A DNA stretch of 64,000 nucleotides. Origin: Trichosphaerium sp. ATCC 40318 (Eukaryota; Discosea; Flabellinia; Trichosidae). The notes under the pieces were generated by a model. The model made no database searches. It was not told the origin of the DNA and worked only from the letters and a program-made list of their open reading frames with translations. The translations under genes and the position numbers were made by a program. Below, piece by piece: positions 63,352 to 64,000 of the stretch (the stretch's first letter is position 1; each line of letters begins with the position of its first letter). The stretch is taken from the NCBI GenBank assembly GCA_038496445.1, contig JALMLS010000131.1, positions 1 through 64,000 on the forward strand, given 5' to 3'.

Positions 63352-64000
63352 CTATACTACTGGTACAATTGGAAATTCATGTACTGATTTTGCACCAAGT
63401 TCTTCGAAGGTTTCTTTAGAAACCCAACATTTGTTGAAAGAATCCAATGTTGCAACTTTTGAACCACCAAGCCAAGAAGAAAAAGCTCTTGAAGTAGATG
63501 CTACTATACTGACATCTTCTACTGTAGTGTTAAGAAACTTTATCTCTTTAGAAAGGCGCTCTTTGAATCCTTTAGTCAGTGTACTACCACCAGAAATACA
63601 TACGTTGCTGTAAAGGCTCTGTTGATAGTACAATAAGTACTACAGCAAAAAAAAATCAAACAGTACCTTCCTGACATCACTAGGACATGCCATTATTGTA
63701 TCATGTGCGAGTCTATGAATGCCGTAACCGCTCATACCAATAAGGGATGGATCAAAAAAAGCTTCATTGCACTTAAACAGCTCTAACCCAGCAGGAATAT
63801 CCTTTCCATTTGGAAGCTCATACGTAACCGCTTTTAAACTCATTCCTATTTCTTTCTTAAAATTAAGTGCTATATAACTCATCTTCTCCTTCATATCACG
63901 GATAATATCTACCTCAGCACTTGTTGTAAAAGAATAACCTCTGCTGTTAAGCAATTTAACAAGGTACTCAGTAATATCACGTCCACCAATGTCAATTGTC
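63352..64000 (-). CDS. Divergent actin-like protein, 3' part
   Basis: The 5' end lies beyond the window. From 64000 leftward: TIDIGGRDITEYLVKLLNSR (actin has D-AGRDLTD-L-K-L), GYSFTTSAEVDIIRDMKEKM, SYIALNFKKE, then YELPNGKDIPAGLELFKCNE, FFDPSLIGMSGYGI, an intron, YSNVCISGGSTLTKGFKERL, STSRAFSSWLGGSKVATLDS and CWVSKETFEELGA. These are the subdomain 3/1 motifs of actin in the right order, but many core positions differ. The C terminus is EFPIVPVV instead of the usual HRKCF. An actin-like or actin-related protein rather than conventional actin. Confidence 0.85.

Noticed and set aside
1-64000. CRISPR arrays, operons, bacterial promoters or ribosome binding sites
   Set aside because: None seen. 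Spliceosomal introns, peroxisomal SKL, SRP RNA of eukaryotic type and the gene content make this a eukaryotic nuclear sequence.

Overview
This is a 64 kb piece of a nuclear genome from a compact, AT-rich, intron-rich unicellular eukaryote that uses the standard genetic code. Most genes are cut by short introns, commonly about 40-80 nt. Their 5' splice sites are mostly GTACG or GTGCG, and some are GC-AG. The gene content is mixed: fungal-type Zn2Cys6 regulators, an Integrator subunit (INTS8), a Nrd1/Seb1/SCAF-type CID-RRM protein, a seven-helix receptor fragment, secreted and threonine/proline-rich surface proteins, and a full SRP RNA. An amoeboid protist or an early-branching relative of fungi would fit, but I cannot name the organism.

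0-9 kb: end of a seven-helix receptor (+), ADP-glucose phosphorylase/GalT-like enzyme (-), small histone-fold protein (-), unknown protein (-), then a long CID-RRM-RGG-RS gene (-) with the 7SL/SRP RNA gene inside one of its introns on the same strand. 9.4-11.9 kb: a hAT transposon with terminal inverted repeats, an 8-bp target duplication, host-like introns and one in-frame stop. 12-18 kb: membrane protein with beta-propeller-like repeats, TPR-BACK-FYVE protein, a secreted cysteine protein, and a weakly supported gene. 18-26 kb: ADP-ribosylglycohydrolase (-), membrane-anchored YqaJ nuclease (-), INTS8 (+). 26.8-34.8 kb: secreted beta-propeller protein, D-amino-acid oxidase, ankyrin protein, Zn2Cys6 regulator.

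35-40.3 kb: two related intronless F-box/LRR genes around an intronless MORN/YwqK-type repeat gene. This repertoire resembles repeat families of amoeba-infecting giant viruses, and it also contains one intron-bearing secreted-protein gene. 40.5-46.7 kb: second Zn2Cys6 regulator with a small TA-flanked MITE in an intron, a helical protein of unknown function, a small gene divergent from it, and an RNF126-like RING protein with a second RING-like motif. 47-51.6 kb: intronless 659-residue PPR protein and a SNAP-family protein with a repeated C-terminal module. 52.5-60.7 kb: coiled-coil protein, FabH-like ketoacyl synthase, SEC14-PH protein, sedolisin protease. 61-64 kb: a second inverted-repeat element, a Thr/Pro-rich surface protein, and the 3' part of a divergent actin-like gene.

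The genes do not form one pathway. They are a typical mix of RNA-polymerase-II-linked functions (CID-RRM protein, INTS8, Zn2Cys6 regulators), membrane traffic (SNAP, SEC14-PH, FYVE), metabolism and secreted proteins. The palindrome CACGTG is frequent and often lies in introns. Exon models were assembled by hand from reading-frame continuity, so individual splice junctions can be wrong even where the gene call is firm.
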